Source of the DNA: an uncultured Marinicella sp.
GTDB lineage: Bacteria; Pseudomonadota; Gammaproteobacteria; Xanthomonadales; Marinicellaceae
Assembly (NCBI GenBank): GCA_938008005.1
Contig: CALLLZ010000518.1
Location: 1 to 5,766, forward strand
Direction of reading: 5' to 3'
Length of the DNA stretch: 5,766 nt
The notes below the pieces were generated by a model that saw only the letters and a program-made list of their open reading frames with translations, ran no database searches and was not told the origin of the DNA. Below, piece by piece: positions 5,375 to 5,766 of the stretch (its first letter is position 1; each line of letters begins with the position of its first letter). The translations under genes were made by a program, and so were the position numbers.

Positions 5375-5766
5375 CTAGCCAATCTCAAACTCATCCGCAT
5401 CTAAATACGCAGGAAAATCACTCTTAAACTTTTCCAATGCTGAAAAATCCAGTTCAAAACTGATTATTTGTTGACGATTATCCTCAGCAGCTATTAACGA
5501 TTCACCAGTAAAATCCAGAACACAGGTACCTCCTGAATGCCCTACACCCAAACCATCAACCCCCACTCGATTCACACCAACCACAAACACCTGGTTCTCT
5601 ATCGCTCGCGCTTTTAATAAAGTATCCCAAACAGGTCGTCTCACAGCTGGCCAGTTGGCCACGTTCACCATCAAATCATAATCCTGTCTGTTCCTTGACC
5701 AGACCGGAAAACGCAAGTCATAACATACTTGAGGAAGTATTTTTATACCATTGATTTCAAAAACTT
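5375..5766 (-). CDS. yafV: Omega-amidase of the nitrilase superfamily (YafV-like), C-terminal part
   Basis: The frame enters from the right edge and ends at TAG 5375-5377; 129 complete residues are visible and the start is outside. The nucleophile block is QVCYDLRFPVW, with the catalytic cysteine at visible residue 14 (codon 5725-5723). It is followed by ANWP, the highly conserved ARAIENQ and GVNRVGVDGLG, and the protein ends near FPAYLDADEFEIG. These blocks match the YafV/Nit2 branch, which hydrolyses the amide of alpha-ketoglutaramate and alpha-ketosuccinamate in the cytoplasm, releasing ammonia and the keto acid as part of glutamine-transaminase repair. The catalytic Glu and Lys of the triad should lie upstream, outside the window. 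A shorter start (TTG 5716) is not credible because conserved sequence, including the cysteine, continues upstream of it. Normal family C-terminus, no sign of damage. Confidence 0.9.
   Translation of the reverse strand, partial: VFEINGIKILPQVCYDLRFPVWSRNRQDYDLMVNVANWPAVRRPVWDTLLKARAIENQVFVVGVNRVGVDGLGVGHSGGTCVLDFTGESLIAAEDNRQQIISFELDFSALEKFKSDFPAYLDADEFEIG

Overview
This window looks like a piece of a gammaproteobacterial chromosome. The DNA is AT-rich (about 40 % G+C by eye) and carries ordinary chromosomal genes with no sign of phage, transposon, plasmid or CRISPR. The taxonomic hint comes mainly from the right-hand gene, which reads like the C-terminal half of the YafV/omega-amidase branch of the nitrilase superfamily, and from the left-hand gene, a secreted VPS10/sortilin-like BNR-repeat protein of a type common in marine and soil Gammaproteobacteria and Bacteroidetes. 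A Marinicella-like or related marine gammaproteobacterium would fit, but this is a guess.

Layout, left to right. (1) 1-1542, minus: the N-terminal 514 residues of the large exported Asp-box (VPS10-like) protein; it continues beyond the left edge. (2) 1543-1922: a 380-base divergent intergenic region with promoter candidates for both neighbours and no convincing gene. (3) 1923-2807, plus: a PlsC-type lysophospholipid acyltransferase with an extra C-terminal module that looks like a winged helix. (4) 2828-3895, minus: a CNNM/CorC-type (DUF21 plus CBS pair) membrane protein, convergent with (3) across 20 bases. (5) 3896-4104: an AT-rich divergent spacer with three copies of the palindrome ATTTAAAT spaced by multiples of 11 bases. 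(6) 4105-4356, plus: a small six-cysteine zinc-ribbon protein. (7) 4375-5082, minus: an unrecognised 235-residue protein with a signal peptide, convergent with (6) across 18 bases. (8) 5177-5311, minus: a possible 44-residue membrane microprotein with a TATAAT box just upstream. (9) 5375-5766, minus: the C-terminal 129 residues of the omega-amidase; its start lies off the right edge.

The genes do not form an obvious pathway. The acyltransferase, the CNNM protein and the exported proteins are all envelope-related, but the alternating strands argue for separate transcription units. A recurrent pattern is visible: the two genes for exported proteins have strong Shine-Dalgarno sequences (AGAGGAG, AAGGAG), whereas the acyltransferase, CNNM and zinc-ribbon genes have none and appear to have short AT-rich leaders. 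I found no convincing intrinsic terminator. I see no obviously new multi-gene system; the most distinctive items are the acyltransferase-winged-helix fusion, the candidate microprotein, the phased ATTTAAAT sites and the two conserved-looking proteins of unknown function.
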